A DNA stretch of 64,000 nucleotides from NCBI RefSeq assembly GCF_015206895.1, contig NZ_JADEXU010000006.1:35400-99399 (forward strand), written 5' to 3'. The stretch comes from Nostoc sp. LEGE 12450 (GTDB lineage: Bacteria; Cyanobacteriota; Cyanobacteriia; Cyanobacteriales; Nostocaceae). The notes beneath the pieces are model-generated. The model was given only the letters and a program-made list of their open reading frames with translations. It searched no databases and was not told the origin of the DNA. Shown here in pieces: positions 1 to 8,697 of this stretch. Position 1 is the first letter of the stretch. The number at the start of each line of letters is the position of its first letter. Position numbers and translations under genes: made by a program.

Positions 1-82
1 TTCGATTTCCGATTCTGTAGGGCGGCGATCTACAGAAGGTGCGATTTAAAAGGTATGGCTTAAACATCTGCAAACAATTCAT

Positions 83-1447
83 TTACGCCAATACAAGGCT
101 CTTATCCACTTGTTTTGCAGCAAAACGATTGACCGGACGACGCAATCCCAAGTTTTCACGCAAGGTACTACCCTCGTATTCGGTACGGAACAATCCGCGT
201 TTTTGCAAGATGGGAACGACTAAGTTAACGAATTCATCTAATCCTGTGGGGAGGATTGGCGGCATGATATTAAAGCCGTCTGCTGCACCGTTGTTGAACC
301 ATTCTTCTAACTGGTCGGCAATGGTTTCGGGTGTACCAAGTATGGTGCGATGTCCTCGTGCGGTGGCAAGAGAGAGATACAACTGACGCAGTGTGAGAGT
401 GCCACGAGTCGCCAAATCTCTGACTAGTTTGAGACGACTCTTGTTAGTGTTGGTGTCGCTGGGCAGTTCAGGAGCCACATCATCTAGAGAATATTTCGAC
501 AGATCCACACCTTTGTAATAGTTCTTTAAAATTCCCCAGGCGACATCAGGATGAATCAAAGATTGCAGGAATTCGTACTTTTCTTGAGCTTCTGCTTCGG
601 TACGGCCAATGATTGGGAAAGCACCGGGCATAATTTTTAGATCGTCTGGCGATCGCCCATATTGTGCTAATCTCCCTTTCACATCAGCATAAAATTCTTG
701 GGCATCAGCTAGAGTTTGATTGGCGGTGAAAATCACTTCGGCGGTGCGTGCAGCTAAATCCCGTCCAGATTCCGAGGCTCCAGCCTGAACAATCACGGGG
801 TAGCCTTGAGGGGGACGACCGACGTTTAAAGGCCCTTGGACAGAAAAATATTTGCCTTTATGGTTGAGTGTATGCAGTTTGTCTGGATCGAAATAGACAC
901 CAGATTCTTTGTCACGGATAAAAGCATCATCTTCCCAGCTATCCCACAGTCCTTTCACTACTTCCACAAACTCTTCAGCGCGTTCATAACGCTGGCTATG
1001 TTCTGGGTGATGCTCAAGTCCGAAATTACGAGCAGCGTTCTCATTGCCTGTGGTGACTACATTCCACCCTGCCCGGCCGTTACTCAAGTAGTCCAACGAG
1101 GCAAACTTCCGCGCCAAGGTGTAGGGTTCTTCATAAGTAGTCGAGGCGGTGGAAATGAAGCCGATATTTTTGGTAACAGAAGACAAGGCCGAGAAAAGAG
1201 TGACAGGCTCGAAATGGGCGATTTTACCGTTGCGATACTGAGTTTCTGGAGAGCCACCCCAGACTCCTGGGCTATCTGCCAAGAAAACTGCATCAAACAA
1301 GCCGCGTTCAGCAGTCTGGGTAATCTCCTTGTAATGCTCGAAATTCAATCCAGCATCTGCTTGTGCATCGGGGTGTCGCCAAGAGGAGACATGATGACCG
1401 GTGGCTTGAACGAATGCACCTAAACGAAACTTGCGTGTTGTATTCAT
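83..1447 (-). CDS. LLM-class flavin-dependent monooxygenase (NtaA/SnaA/DszA type)
   Basis: The 454-aa product looks like a bacterial luciferase-like monooxygenase of the nitrilotriacetate/DszA/SnaA branch, which uses FMNH2 from a partner reductase to oxidise small organic (often sulfur or amino) compounds in the cytoplasm. The N-terminus (LGAFVQATGHHVSSWRHP, then GLFDAVFLADSPGVWGG) and the central ARNFGLEHHPEHSQRYERA segment are typical of that branch, as is the length of about 450 aa. The ATG at 1447 is the only good start. A stand-alone FMN reductase lies at 5812, but on the other strand and 4 kb away, so pairing is only a guess. The substrate cannot be read from the sequence. Confidence 0.85.
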   Translation of the reverse strand: MNTTRKFRLGAFVQATGHHVSSWRHPDAQADAGLNFEHYKEITQTAERGLFDAVFLADSPGVWGGSPETQYRNGKIAHFEPVTLFSALSSVTKNIGFISTASTTYEEPYTLARKFASLDYLSNGRAGWNVVTTGNENAARNFGLEHHPEHSQRYERAEEFVEVVKGLWDSWEDDAFIRDKESGVYFDPDKLHTLNHKGKYFSVQGPLNVGRPPQGYPVIVQAGASESGRDLAARTAEVIFTANQTLADAQEFYADVKGRLAQYGRSPDDLKIMPGAFPIIGRTEAEAQEKYEFLQSLIHPDVAWGILKNYYKGVDLSKYSLDDVAPELPSDTNTNKSRLKLVRDLATRGTLTLRQLYLSLATARGHRTILGTPETIADQLEEWFNNGAADGFNIMPPILPTGLDEFVNLVVPILQKRGLFRTEYEGSTLRENLGLRRPVNRFAAKQVDKSLVLA

Positions 1448-1900
1448 AAGCTTTTTTCTTTTCTATAGTGTGATTGCTGATTTGCGTATTAATGGCTTTT
1501 CGTCTAACGTCAGTGTGCGATCGCTAATTTCTAATTGTTTGTAAAATCCTTATAACTACGTGGCAAGTGTCTGATAAGTAGACAGAACTGCTGACATCCA
1601 CCCCAAAAATACTCAGATGGCAGATTTATAAAATCCTTTCCATACAAAGCTTTGGGCTAGCATTTACTGCTAACTCCACACTGAATGTAATAATGGAATG
1701 CTTTCAAAACAACTAAAATGTAGACTTTAGTTGCTCTACATGGAATGAAATAACCATGTAAGTCAGGTTAATACCACAGTAAAACTAGGGTTGCTGCTGC
1801 TTGGCGCTCGAATTACCATAAATTTATGTAGCAATCTTACTCCGCAAATAGAGTTTACACGATGCATACAAAAAAATATGTACTGATAAACACAATATCA

Positions 1901-1941
1901 TGCAATACTAATTATTAGATTCTCTAATATTAAGTATTGCA
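1901..1941. repeat. Imperfect inverted repeat, 19-nt arms
   Basis: Left arm 1901-1919 (TGCAATACTAATTATTAGA) pairs with right arm 1923-1941 at 17 of 19 positions across a 3-nt loop. No T-run follows, so it is not a classic terminator. It lies 450 bases upstream of the monooxygenase start and 250 bases beyond the next gene end. Confidence 0.7.
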
Positions 1942-2099
1942 AACTAATTGTTCACTATTTCAGATTAACTGTCTCGTTTGCGATCGCTTCCGGTGGGCGG
2001 GTACGCGATCGCAGCACACTTAAAAATAAGCGTCATTTTTGTAACATGAATTCACAGAGTACGCAACGTTAATACTTCTCAGATAAGACCAAAACACTT

Positions 2100-2125
2100 G
2101 TAGAGACGGCGATTTATCGCGTCTC
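2100..2125. repeat. Dispersed palindromic repeat (GAGACGGCGATTTATCGCGTCTC)
   Basis: This is a near-palindrome of a kind scattered through Nostoc genomes. Variants of the same core occur in this window at 7753-7774 (opposite orientation), 7796-7820 and 51547-51568. Confidence 0.7.
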
Positions 2126-2141
2126 AAAACCTATGAATGGT

Positions 2142-2175
2142 AAAAACCCGGCTTCTCTATCAAAACCGGGTTTTT
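2142..2175 (-). terminator. Rho-independent terminator of the DUF928 gene
   Basis: A stem of AAAACCCGG with CCGGGTTTT around a short loop, with A/T runs on both sides, sits just beyond the stop of the minus-strand gene ending at 2190. The symmetry means it could stop transcription from either direction. Confidence 0.8.
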
Positions 2176-2189
2176 AAGTAATTTTTAAT

Positions 2190-3104
2190 TTATTTTTGAA
2201 CAGTACAACAGGGCAATAAAGGCTTGTTTACAACTTCTTTAATCTCTACTGAATTCAACAAATCTTCCCAATATTTCTGAACTTCAGAATCGTTAGGACG
2301 CTGGCGGCGTAAATTAGCTAAAGTTCTGAGAGAATCTTCCCAAAATCCAGCAGTTGCAAATAGAACTGCACGATCCAAGTCTGTGTTTGGTTGGTTTAGC
2401 TGAAGAGAGAGGTTTTCATCTTGCGATCGCACTATTGTACCTTCTACATAAGAATCCTTATCGCGGTTGTTGGTATCACAAATCATTGAAAAAGTCCAAC
2501 TATACTCTTTACCGATTTGTAGAGATGGCTGATTAGCAGGTACATTTACACTAACAATACCATTCTGCCCAACAGGTTTGAAAGTTCCTTTATACAATGG
2601 GTCGGAGCTATCATCATCCCGCAAAACAAATTCTAGTGCTTGCACTGTTGTAGAGGTTTGAGGAACATAGAAAAATAATGTGGGACGCTCTGCTGTGGTT
2701 CGTTGAGCTTCCTTATCTGTTGGTGTCAGGGGAATGATATTTTGTCCAGTTTGAAAGCAACTTCCTCGTGTTCCTGCTGACCTTACCCTACCAGGTCTAC
2801 CCGGTACGAAGGCAATACGATTTCTACCACGCTGAATGTAACCTGTAACATTTCTAATTGCAGCAGTAGCATACCTATCTCCAGGACGTAGCCGTTCTGC
2901 TTGCTGAAAATATCCTAAAGCTTTTCGATAGTTTCTCCGTCTAGTTTCGTTATAGCCGAGTTGCATATATTGCGTGTAAGCAGATTTGGCTTGTGCCAGT
3001 TGGACAACCGACTCTGTTGCCAAAACCTGAGTAGTAATCGCAGATTCTAAGGGGAGAAATGCTAAAGCCGCAAGCAGATAGCTTGCCCAAAATCTATGTT
3101 TCAT
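2190..3104 (-). CDS. DUF928-family secreted protein
   Basis: This is a predicted exported protein of about 304 aa and unknown function. From the ATG at 3104 the N-terminus is MKHRFWASYLLAALAFLPL, a signal peptide ending near the VLA/TES boundary. A short TPR-like stretch follows (YNETRRRNYRKALGYFQQAERLRPGDRYA). The rest matches the cyanobacterial DUF928 pattern: GTRGSC, LTPT, then RPTLFFYVPQT and a beta-rich C-terminal half. A second TPR-like helix pair lies near the end. The ORF track starts 16 codons upstream, but the signal peptide favours 3104 (or ATG 3113). It is monocistronic, with its own terminator. Confidence 0.75.
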   Translation of the reverse strand: MKHRFWASYLLAALAFLPLESAITTQVLATESVVQLAQAKSAYTQYMQLGYNETRRRNYRKALGYFQQAERLRPGDRYATAAIRNVTGYIQRGRNRIAFVPGRPGRVRSAGTRGSCFQTGQNIIPLTPTDKEAQRTTAERPTLFFYVPQTSTTVQALEFVLRDDDSSDPLYKGTFKPVGQNGIVSVNVPANQPSLQIGKEYSWTFSMICDTNNRDKDSYVEGTIVRSQDENLSLQLNQPNTDLDRAVLFATAGFWEDSLRTLANLRRQRPNDSEVQKYWEDLLNSVEIKEVVNKPLLPCCTVQK

Positions 3105-3216
3105 AATGTCCATTTCCACTTGTAGTACGTTGATTGGGTCTATATAATACAATACCCTAAGCTTGACAGTCGTAAGGCTTTATGTACCAGTTTGTAGAAA
3201 TGCTGAGGTAGCCTTC

Positions 3217-3328
3217 CAATACGGTTCGGTTAAAGGGGAAAGGTTTTGAATACATCCTTTACCCTTTATCCGCAATCCCTTTCCCCAGAGCACAAGAAAA
3301 GTGAAAAATGCTTATCCGAACCGTATTG
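3217..3328. mobile_element. 112-bp MITE with 10-bp target-site duplication (copy 1)
   Basis: Terminal inverted repeats CAATACGGTTCGG / CCGAACCGTATTG bound a 112-bp non-coding element. It is flanked by a perfect 10-bp direct repeat GGTAGCCTTC (3207-3216 and 3329-3338), as expected from insertion of a transposable element. A second copy with the same termini and similar interior lies at 49879-49989. A duplication of about 10 bp is compatible with an IS4-like parent, which is inference. Confidence 0.85.
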
Positions 3329-3391
3329 GGTAGCCTTCTACTTTTGCACAAGAAGATTCCCAACTTATTATTAGGACTCACGCAAAACTAT

Positions 3392-3428
3392 ACGGTGTAG
3401 AGGCAATTCATGTATTACCCCTACACCG
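3392..3428. repeat. Dispersed palindrome (ACGGTGTAG...CTACACCGT)
   Basis: This is an inverted repeat with the internal words GGCAATTCATG and ACCCC. It belongs to the same loose family as the palindrome at 59301-59332. Confidence 0.6.
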
Positions 3429-3503
3429 TGTGTCTATTTCCTATCAAAGAATGATTAATAAAAACTTGAAACGACGTATTTATTATGCGTTATCAAGAAC
3501 CCT

Positions 3504-3534
3504 TGTAGAGATGTAGCACTGCTACGTCTCTACA
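3504..3534. terminator. Palindrome / likely ftsH terminator
   Basis: TGTAGAGATGTAGCA and TGCTACGTCTCTACA pair at 14 of 15 positions, 18 bases beyond the ftsH stop. It is both a dispersed Nostoc palindrome and a plausible transcription terminator for ftsH on the minus strand. Confidence 0.55.
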
Positions 3535-3552
3535 TTATTTTTCATCAGATGT

Positions 3553-5481
3553 CTAATGAGGTACAGCTAATTGTGCATCAGCTACTTGGGCATTATCAGC
3601 AACGATTTGGCGGAATGAATCGCCTTCAATTGTTTCTTCTTCTATTAACAAATCTACTAAACGTTCCAAAACTATGCGGTTTTCTTCCAACAGTTCTTTT
3701 GCCTTGATATAAGAGTTGTTGACAATTTCACGCACCTGTGAATCAATCTTGGCGGCAATTTCTTCAGAATAGTCTGATTTATTCATCCAGTCGCGTCCTA
3801 AAAATACCTCTCCACTCTGATTTTCCAGAGACAATGGGCCTAATTCTGACATCCCGAAGCGTGTCACCATCTGCCGCGCCATCCCTGTCACCTGTTGCAA
3901 GTCATTGCTTGCACCTGTGGTAACTTCTGGCTTACCAAAAACGATTTCCTCGGCGGCGCGACCACCCAAAGTAGCAGTAATCCGGGATTTGAGTTGGGAA
4001 CGGGAAACTAACCCCTGTTCTTCGTTTGGAGTAAACCAAGTTAATCCCAGTGCTTGCCCCCGTGGAATTAATGTAACTTTCTGCACAGGGTCATGGTCTT
4101 TGAGCAATGTGCCTACTAAAGCGTGTCCAACTTCATGATAAGCAATCAAGCGTTTGCTCTTGCTGTCTACTAAAGCAGTACCTTCCATACCTGCAACAAC
4201 TCTATCCACAGCAGCATCAATTTCTAAAATGGTGACAGCTTCTTTGCGTCTCCGAGCAGTGAGAATAGCAGCTTCGTTGAGTAAATTGGCTAAGTCTGCG
4301 CCAGTAAATCCAGGAGTGCGGCGAGCGATCGCTTCTAATGATACGCTAGGGTCAATTTTCTTATTCCGCGCGTGGACTTTCAAAATTTCCAGTCGCCCTT
4401 TAAGATCGGGTGCATCCACCATCACTTGTCTGTCAAAGCGTCCTGGTCTGAGCAGCGCTGCATCTAAGACATCTGGGCGGTTAGTGGCAGCAATAATAAT
4501 AATACCTGTGTTACCTTCAAAACCATCCATTTCGGTGAGGAGTTGGTTGAGGGTTTGTTCGCGCTCATCGTTACCGCCACCGATACCAGCACCCCGTTGT
4601 CTACCTACTGCGTCAATTTCATCGATAAATATTAGACATGGGGCATTTTCTTTAGCTTTCTTGAAGAGGTCGCGCACGCGAGATGCACCCACACCAACGA
4701 ACATTTCCACGAATTCCGAACCGGAAATACTGAAAAATGGTACACCTGCTTCGCCTGCGATCGCTTTTGCTAGTAAAGTTTTACCAGTACCAGGAGGGCC
4801 AATTAACAGCACTCCTTTGGGAATCCGCGCACCTACAGCCGTAAATCTTTCTGGTTGTTTCAGGAAAGTAACAACTTCTTCAAGGTCTTCTTTAGCTTCT
4901 TCAACCCCGGCGACATCTTCAAATTTCACTCCGGTTTTGGCTTCCATTTGGAAACGCGCTTTGGATTTGCCGAAATTCATCGCTTGGCTAGAAGCATTTG
5001 TAGAGCGTCGGAGGAACAATAGCATTAAAGCTACCAGTGGCAAAATCCACATAAGATTAATCAACAGCCCAACAGCAGCTCGACTGTTAGCAGAGGAAAC
5101 CTCGCCAAATTCAACATTCTTATCTTTGAGTATGTTAATTAACTCTGTGTTTTGCGCTAAAAGTCTCACCTGTTGCGGTGGCGTATTTTCCTTTTGCCCT
5201 TTGAGATAAACTCTGGCTAGCTGTTCGGTTTCGTCAAGCTCTACTTTTTGGACTTCTCCCGCCTTCGCTTTCTTGAGCAAATCACCATAGTTTAGAGAGG
5301 TACTAGAGCTACTAGAGGTACTCTCTGCTTTTTGTGCCAAGACGGGGGTACTCCCGAAAATTCCTGGTAACATAATCAAGCTAGCTGCGATGCCTACGGC
5401 GGGCAACGCTTTCGCACCAACCCAAGCAACGCGCTTTGATGACTGCCTTTTTACCAATGCTTTTTTTCCCAAATTTGTCAT
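3553..5481 (-). CDS. ftsH: ATP-dependent zinc metalloprotease FtsH
   Basis: This is a membrane-anchored AAA protease that degrades damaged membrane proteins; in cyanobacteria the FtsH family includes the enzymes that turn over photosystem II D1. The 642-aa product has a hydrophobic N-terminal segment ([18 protein letters not shown]), a lumenal or periplasmic domain, and a second membrane helix ([19 protein letters not shown]). The AAA module follows with Walker A GPPGTGKT and Walker [12 protein letters not shown], then the SRH region ([19 protein letters not shown]) and the zinc motif HEVGH. Length and order are standard. Cyanobacteria have about four FtsH paralogs, and I cannot tell which one this is. 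Confidence 0.97.
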   Translation of the reverse strand: MTNLGKKALVKRQSSKRVAWVGAKALPAVGIAASLIMLPGIFGSTPVLAQKAESTSSSSSTSLNYGDLLKKAKAGEVQKVELDETEQLARVYLKGQKENTPPQQVRLLAQNTELINILKDKNVEFGEVSSANSRAAVGLLINLMWILPLVALMLLFLRRSTNASSQAMNFGKSKARFQMEAKTGVKFEDVAGVEEAKEDLEEVVTFLKQPERFTAVGARIPKGVLLIGPPGTGKTLLAKAIAGEAGVPFFSISGSEFVEMFVGVGASRVRDLFKKAKENAPCLIFIDEIDAVGRQRGAGIGGGNDEREQTLNQLLTEMDGFEGNTGIIIIAATNRPDVLDAALLRPGRFDRQVMVDAPDLKGRLEILKVHARNKKIDPSVSLEAIARRTPGFTGADLANLLNEAAILTARRRKEAVTILEIDAAVDRVVAGMEGTALVDSKSKRLIAYHEVGHALVGTLLKDHDPVQKVTLIPRGQALGLTWFTPNEEQGLVSRSQLKSRITATLGGRAAEEIVFGKPEVTTGASNDLQQVTGMARQMVTRFGMSELGPLSLENQSGEVFLGRDWMNKSDYSEEIAAKIDSQVREIVNNSYIKAKELLEENRIVLERLVDLLIEEETIEGDSFRQIVADNAQVADAQLAVPH

Positions 5482-5811
5482 AATAATTACCCTTTGTCTG
5501 CTGGCACAAGTTGAGCTATGGTTTTATGCCTATTCTTCTACCAAAAATTGTAATAACTGGAAATTACACTCTTCTTATCTAGTCTAACTTCCACACAAAA
5601 GCATTCCCATGTTTCTCCGGTTATTACATAAATTTGAGCAACCTGGATAATTATTCTGGCTCCTAACTCCTAACTCTTTCATCCTCAAATTTTCCAGCAG
5701 ATATTAATTTGACACATTCCGACACAAATCGCTAAGATAAACATAGTCATAACGATTCCGCTTTTTAAGAAATCTGGTGATAGTAGCTAGTTAATAATTT
5801 GTAGGTTAATT
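5482..5811. other. Divergent ftsH / FMN reductase promoter region
   Basis: These 330 bases between divergent genes carry no ORF. Both promoters must lie here. No operator or riboswitch was recognised. Confidence 0.5.
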
Positions 5812-6357
5812 ATGGTGAGAATTGTTGGTATTGGTGGTAGTTTAAGACCAAACTCCTATACGCAGCTTGCTTTACAAGTAGCAGTGCAAAGGGTAGAAGC
5901 CCTTGGTGCAGAGGTAGAAATTCTTGATTTAAGACAGTTGCAGTTACCGTTTTGCACAGGCGCAAAGGAGTATTTAGAGTACCCAGACGTTAAGCGGTTG
6001 CAGGATACTGTCAGTCAGTCAGATGGATTAATTTTAGCCACACCTGAGTATCACGGTGGGGTTAGTGGTGTCCTGAAAAATGCTCTAGATTTGATGAGCT
6101 TTGAGCAACTGTCTGATAAAGTGACAGGACTAATCAGCGTATTGGGCGGTCAGTCAAATAGTAACGCATTAAATGACCTACGGCTAATTGTCAGATGGGT
6201 GCATGGTTGGGTAATTCCAGAACAAATTGCGATCGGACAAGCTTGGGGTGCATTCAGTCCTGAAGGCAAGCTAGTAGATGAGAAGCTTTCTCAAAGATTC
6301 GATCAATTTGCTCAGAGTTTAGTTGATAACACTCGCAAGCTACGGGGCGTGAATTAG
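5812..6357 (+). CDS. NADPH-dependent FMN reductase / flavodoxin-fold quinone reductase
   Basis: This 181-aa flavodoxin-like oxidoreductase has a phosphate-binding loop IGGSLRPNSYTQLAL at the N-terminus, an isoalloxazine-binding loop ATPEYHGGVSGVLKNALD near residues 85-103, and the family region LISVLGGQSNSNALNDLR. Members (ArsH, SsuE and chromate reductase relatives) reduce FMN or quinones with NADPH. The ATG at 5812 fits the family N-terminus exactly. The gene stands alone and converges on the chelatase gene. It could supply reduced FMN to the monooxygenase at 83-1447, but no linkage supports this. Confidence 0.88.
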   Translation: MVRIVGIGGSLRPNSYTQLALQVAVQRVEALGAEVEILDLRQLQLPFCTGAKEYLEYPDVKRLQDTVSQSDGLILATPEYHGGVSGVLKNALDLMSFEQLSDKVTGLISVLGGQSNSNALNDLRLIVRWVHGWVIPEQIAIGQAWGAFSPEGKLVDEKLSQRFDQFAQSLVDNTRKLRGVN

Positions 6358-6361
6358 TTGT

Positions 6362-6387
6362 AGGGTGGGCAAAGCCGGACCCACCCT
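6362..6387. terminator. Bidirectional terminator-like hairpin
   Basis: AGGGTGGG and CCCACCCT form an 8-bp GC-rich stem between the convergent stops at 6357 and 6402. It may serve both genes. Confidence 0.6.
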
Positions 6388-6401
6388 GATAAACTCAAAA
6401 C

Positions 6402-7520
6402 TTAATGATGATGGTGGTGATGATGGTGATCTCCAGCGAGTTGGGGATTAACTGCCAAAGCTTGCTCTGACAACAACTCTGCAATATGATCATCAGCCCA
6501 TTGGGCCACCATTGCCAAAAATTCTGGATGGTCATTAACACAAGCCATTTGCACGTAGTTCGTACCAGGATGCTGTTTCTCTAAAGCATGGATGATATGG
6601 TGTACATCCAATAGCGTTTCGTGGTTTTCTGTGGCAAAGCCAATTGGCATAAAAATTACCACTTTTGCACCCAACTGAATCAGGTTATTTGCAGCTTGTT
6701 CGGCGTTTGGCTGTGTCCAATCAATTAAGGGCGTGTCATGATTGAGCCAACCCACCGAGATTAACGGATAGCGATTAATCAACTTATCCCGAACTAAATC
6801 GTACATTGCTTCACTTTCGGCAATCCCAGAAGTAAAACCTTTAGCTTTATGGGGACAGCCATGATTCATTAGCACAATGCCGATTTGAGAAGGGAGATAA
6901 GCTCCGGCTAACTCAGCAATTTTCTCTTCAACCAGATGAGCCATCAAATCGATGTAAGCTGGTTCGTTGAAGAAAGAAGGAATGTAACGCTGTGCTTTAA
7001 CCCAGTGTTCCTCGCCATCAGTCAACTCAACGAGAGCATTGTTCACTTGCTCGATCGCAATTCCACTGGTAAAGATAGAATCAACAACTAGCAATGGGTA
7101 GATTAGCAGTTTCTCGAAGCCTTGGTTTTTGATTTCTGCCAAGACTTGATTGGGTAGAAAAGGGGCGCAGAAGTTGAAAGCTTTGAAAACTTGAACTTTA
7201 TCGCCCCATTTTTCTTGTAAATTCTTCTCAATCCCAGCTCGCTGCTGTTCAAAAATGGCATTGTGTGGGGAGATAAAATCGTGGTGTGTGTGTCCCCACT
7301 CATGGCGGTCAAATAGCGCCAAAAGCTTTGCCAGAGGGGGATAAATCCAGGTCGGTACTGGTGCGAACTTTGCTGTCAGTAGATTTAAAGCCTGTTCGTT
7401 ATAGTTGGCGAAATCTTCGTAGCTTTCGACTTCGCCGTAGCCCATAAGCAGTACGGCTACACGGTCTTTACCTGATAGATGCTCGTGGGTGTGTTGTACT
7501 TTTTCCGGCGTGGCAACCAC
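6402..7520 (-). CDS. Ferrochelatase-like class II chelatase with C-terminal His8 tail
   Basis: This 372-aa protein of the HemH/CbiX chelatase superfamily would insert a metal into a tetrapyrrole. The opening VAVLLMGYGEVESYEDF resembles HemH. Two paired half-domains follow, with LLIYPLLVVDSIFTSGIAIEQ, the NHGCPHKAKGFTSGIAES motif and VVIFMPIGFATENHETLLDVHH, the last like the C-terminal catalytic region of chelatases. The protein ends in GD plus eight histidines, an uncommon natural tail that likely binds metal. GTG at 7520 is preceded by GAGGAA. It is distinct from the usual cyanobacterial HemH, which ends in a Hlip-like helix. The metal (Fe, Co or Ni) cannot be read. Confidence 0.75.
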   Translation of the reverse strand: MVATPEKVQHTHEHLSGKDRVAVLLMGYGEVESYEDFANYNEQALNLLTAKFAPVPTWIYPPLAKLLALFDRHEWGHTHHDFISPHNAIFEQQRAGIEKNLQEKWGDKVQVFKAFNFCAPFLPNQVLAEIKNQGFEKLLIYPLLVVDSIFTSGIAIEQVNNALVELTDGEEHWVKAQRYIPSFFNEPAYIDLMAHLVEEKIAELAGAYLPSQIGIVLMNHGCPHKAKGFTSGIAESEAMYDLVRDKLINRYPLISVGWLNHDTPLIDWTQPNAEQAANNLIQLGAKVVIFMPIGFATENHETLLDVHHIIHALEKQHPGTNYVQMACVNDHPEFLAMVAQWADDHIAELLSEQALAVNPQLAGDHHHHHHHH

Positions 7521-7875
7521 AATTAGTTCCTCAATATAACCAGAGTGCAGAGAAATATAAAATAAGGGAATAGCTTACACATGTCCCTTCCTTACTTGTA
7601 ACTTATTATCCCATCCAGGGGGATAGGATAGGTGGGTAAATCAAGATAATACATCAAAAGACATACAAAACTTACGTGGGGCATTGGGCATCCCTTCCCT
7701 GCGGGAGGCTCAGGGCAAGTGGCATGAAAAATTATACAGTTCGGTTAAGCCAAGAGACGTGATAAATCGCCGTCAAAACGAAGGATTGATTATTGTAGAG
7801 ACGGCGATTTATCGCGTCTTTGTGATTTAGAATTTTCATCAAAAAACCCTAACCCAACCGTAGAATTATCTTCCA
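7521..7875. other. Intergenic stretch with a repeat cluster
   Basis: No gene is supported. The stretch holds the promoter side of the chelatase gene, a degenerate MITE end (ATACAGTTCGGTTAAG near 7735) and the inverted pair of dispersed repeats at 7753-7820. Confidence 0.5.
7753..7820. repeat. Two dispersed repeats in inverted orientation (large hairpin)
   Basis: GAGACGTGATAAATCGCCGTC (7754-7774) and GACGGCGATTTATCGCGTCT (around 7799-7820) are near-complementary arms of about 20 bases. They are copies of the palindrome also found at 2100 and 51547. Confidence 0.7.
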
Positions 7876-8517
7876 ATGCCGAATCAGAATAGACAAATGA
7901 GTATAATTATTTGCCCTGGAATTCATGAACCAGAGTTAACTGAAAGCTTTAGAGTAGGATTGTTAGATTTAGTTTCTAATGGCGCGATCGCTCCTCATAC
8001 CGCAAATATACTGCTTTATCCAGGTAAAGATGTTTTGGTTCTATCAGCATTTCATATTTTGCAGTTTTTGCGCGTTAGCGTAGCTCACCGCAGGTATCGC
8101 TTGACCAACTCTTTAAAATCACCAATTATATTTATTAGCTTTAGTGCTGGCGTAGTTGGGGCAATAGGGGCAGCACATTTGTGGCAACTCTTAGGTGGTA
8201 CTGTCAAAGCTTTTATTGCTATAGATGGATGGGGAGTACCACTACAGGGTAATTTTCCGATTCATCGGATGAGTCATGATTATTTCACGCATTGGAGTTC
8301 CTGTTTGCTAGGTTGTGGGCAAAATAACTTTTATGCACAACCAGCAGTTGATCATTTGTCTATGTGGCGATGTCTAACGGAAATCCCCTCTGAATCTACC
8401 TCCCAAGCTGTACAAGGCTGGTGGGTAGATTCATCCATTGAAATTTCTCCACCCAAAGGTTATCTGACAGCAGCTGAGTTTTTGCTTATGCTGTTAAAGC
8501 GCTATGAAGCAAATTAG
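7876..8517 (+). CDS. Putative alpha/beta-hydrolase-like protein, unknown function
   Basis: The 213-aa product begins MPNQNRQMSIIICPGIHEPELT and has a possible nucleophile region IFISFSAGVVGAIGA and a later VDHLSMW stretch, reminiscent of small cyanobacterial alpha/beta hydrolases. The catalytic triad cannot be assigned with confidence. A start at the internal ATG 7897 is equally possible. Residues around 65-75 (LRVSVAHRRYRL) are encoded by GCGTTAGCGTAGCTCACCGC, a word that recurs as an intergenic repeat elsewhere in the window, so the coding region seems to have absorbed a dispersed repeat. The gene stands alone. Confidence 0.55.
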   Translation: MPNQNRQMSIIICPGIHEPELTESFRVGLLDLVSNGAIAPHTANILLYPGKDVLVLSAFHILQFLRVSVAHRRYRLTNSLKSPIIFISFSAGVVGAIGAAHLWQLLGGTVKAFIAIDGWGVPLQGNFPIHRMSHDYFTHWSSCLLGCGQNNFYAQPAVDHLSMWRCLTEIPSESTSQAVQGWWVDSSIEISPPKGYLTAAEFLLMLLKRYEAN

Positions 8518-8524
8518 TCCGGAC

Positions 8525-8690
8525 AATAGAATTATGAGTTAGGAGTTAGGAGTGGGGAAGGGAAAAGGTTACAGGTGATAGCGTACAGGGGACAGTCAAG
8601 AAAAACTATACCCCATAGCCCATACCCCATAGCCCATACCCAATGCCCAATGTCCCATTCCCCATGTCCCATCTACCCAAAGCAAGAAAG
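8525..8690. repeat. STRR block (degenerate 7-bp repeats)
   Basis: Degenerate heptamer runs such as GTTAGGA and CCCCATAGCCCATA fill the gap between the hydrolase-like gene and the MFS gene. Such short tandemly repeated repetitive sequences are typical of heterocystous cyanobacteria. Confidence 0.8.
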
Positions 8691-8697
8691 TATCTAA

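Larger units (their letters stand above)
1448..2189. other. Intergenic stretch without a supported gene
   Basis: This is about 740 bases with no credible ORF. It holds an imperfect hairpin at 1901-1941, a HIP1-rich spot near 1980-2010, a dispersed palindrome at 2100-2125 and the terminator at 2142-2175. The part next to 1447 should carry the promoter of the monooxygenase gene, but no clear box was recognised. Confidence 0.6.
3105..3552. other. Intergenic stretch with a MITE and two palindromes
   Basis: No gene is supported here. The stretch contains a MITE at 3217-3328, a palindrome at 3392-3428 and an ftsH-distal palindrome at 3504-3534. A TATATAAT-like -10 element near 3140 may belong to the DUF928 gene. 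Confidence 0.6.

Noticed and set aside
836-1423. 195-codon plus-strand ORF
   Set aside because: Antisense to the conserved monooxygenase gene; no family features.
4154-5209. 351-codon plus-strand ORF
   Set aside because: It lies entirely antisense to ftsH and has low-complexity Ser/Arg-rich sequence typical of a shadow frame.
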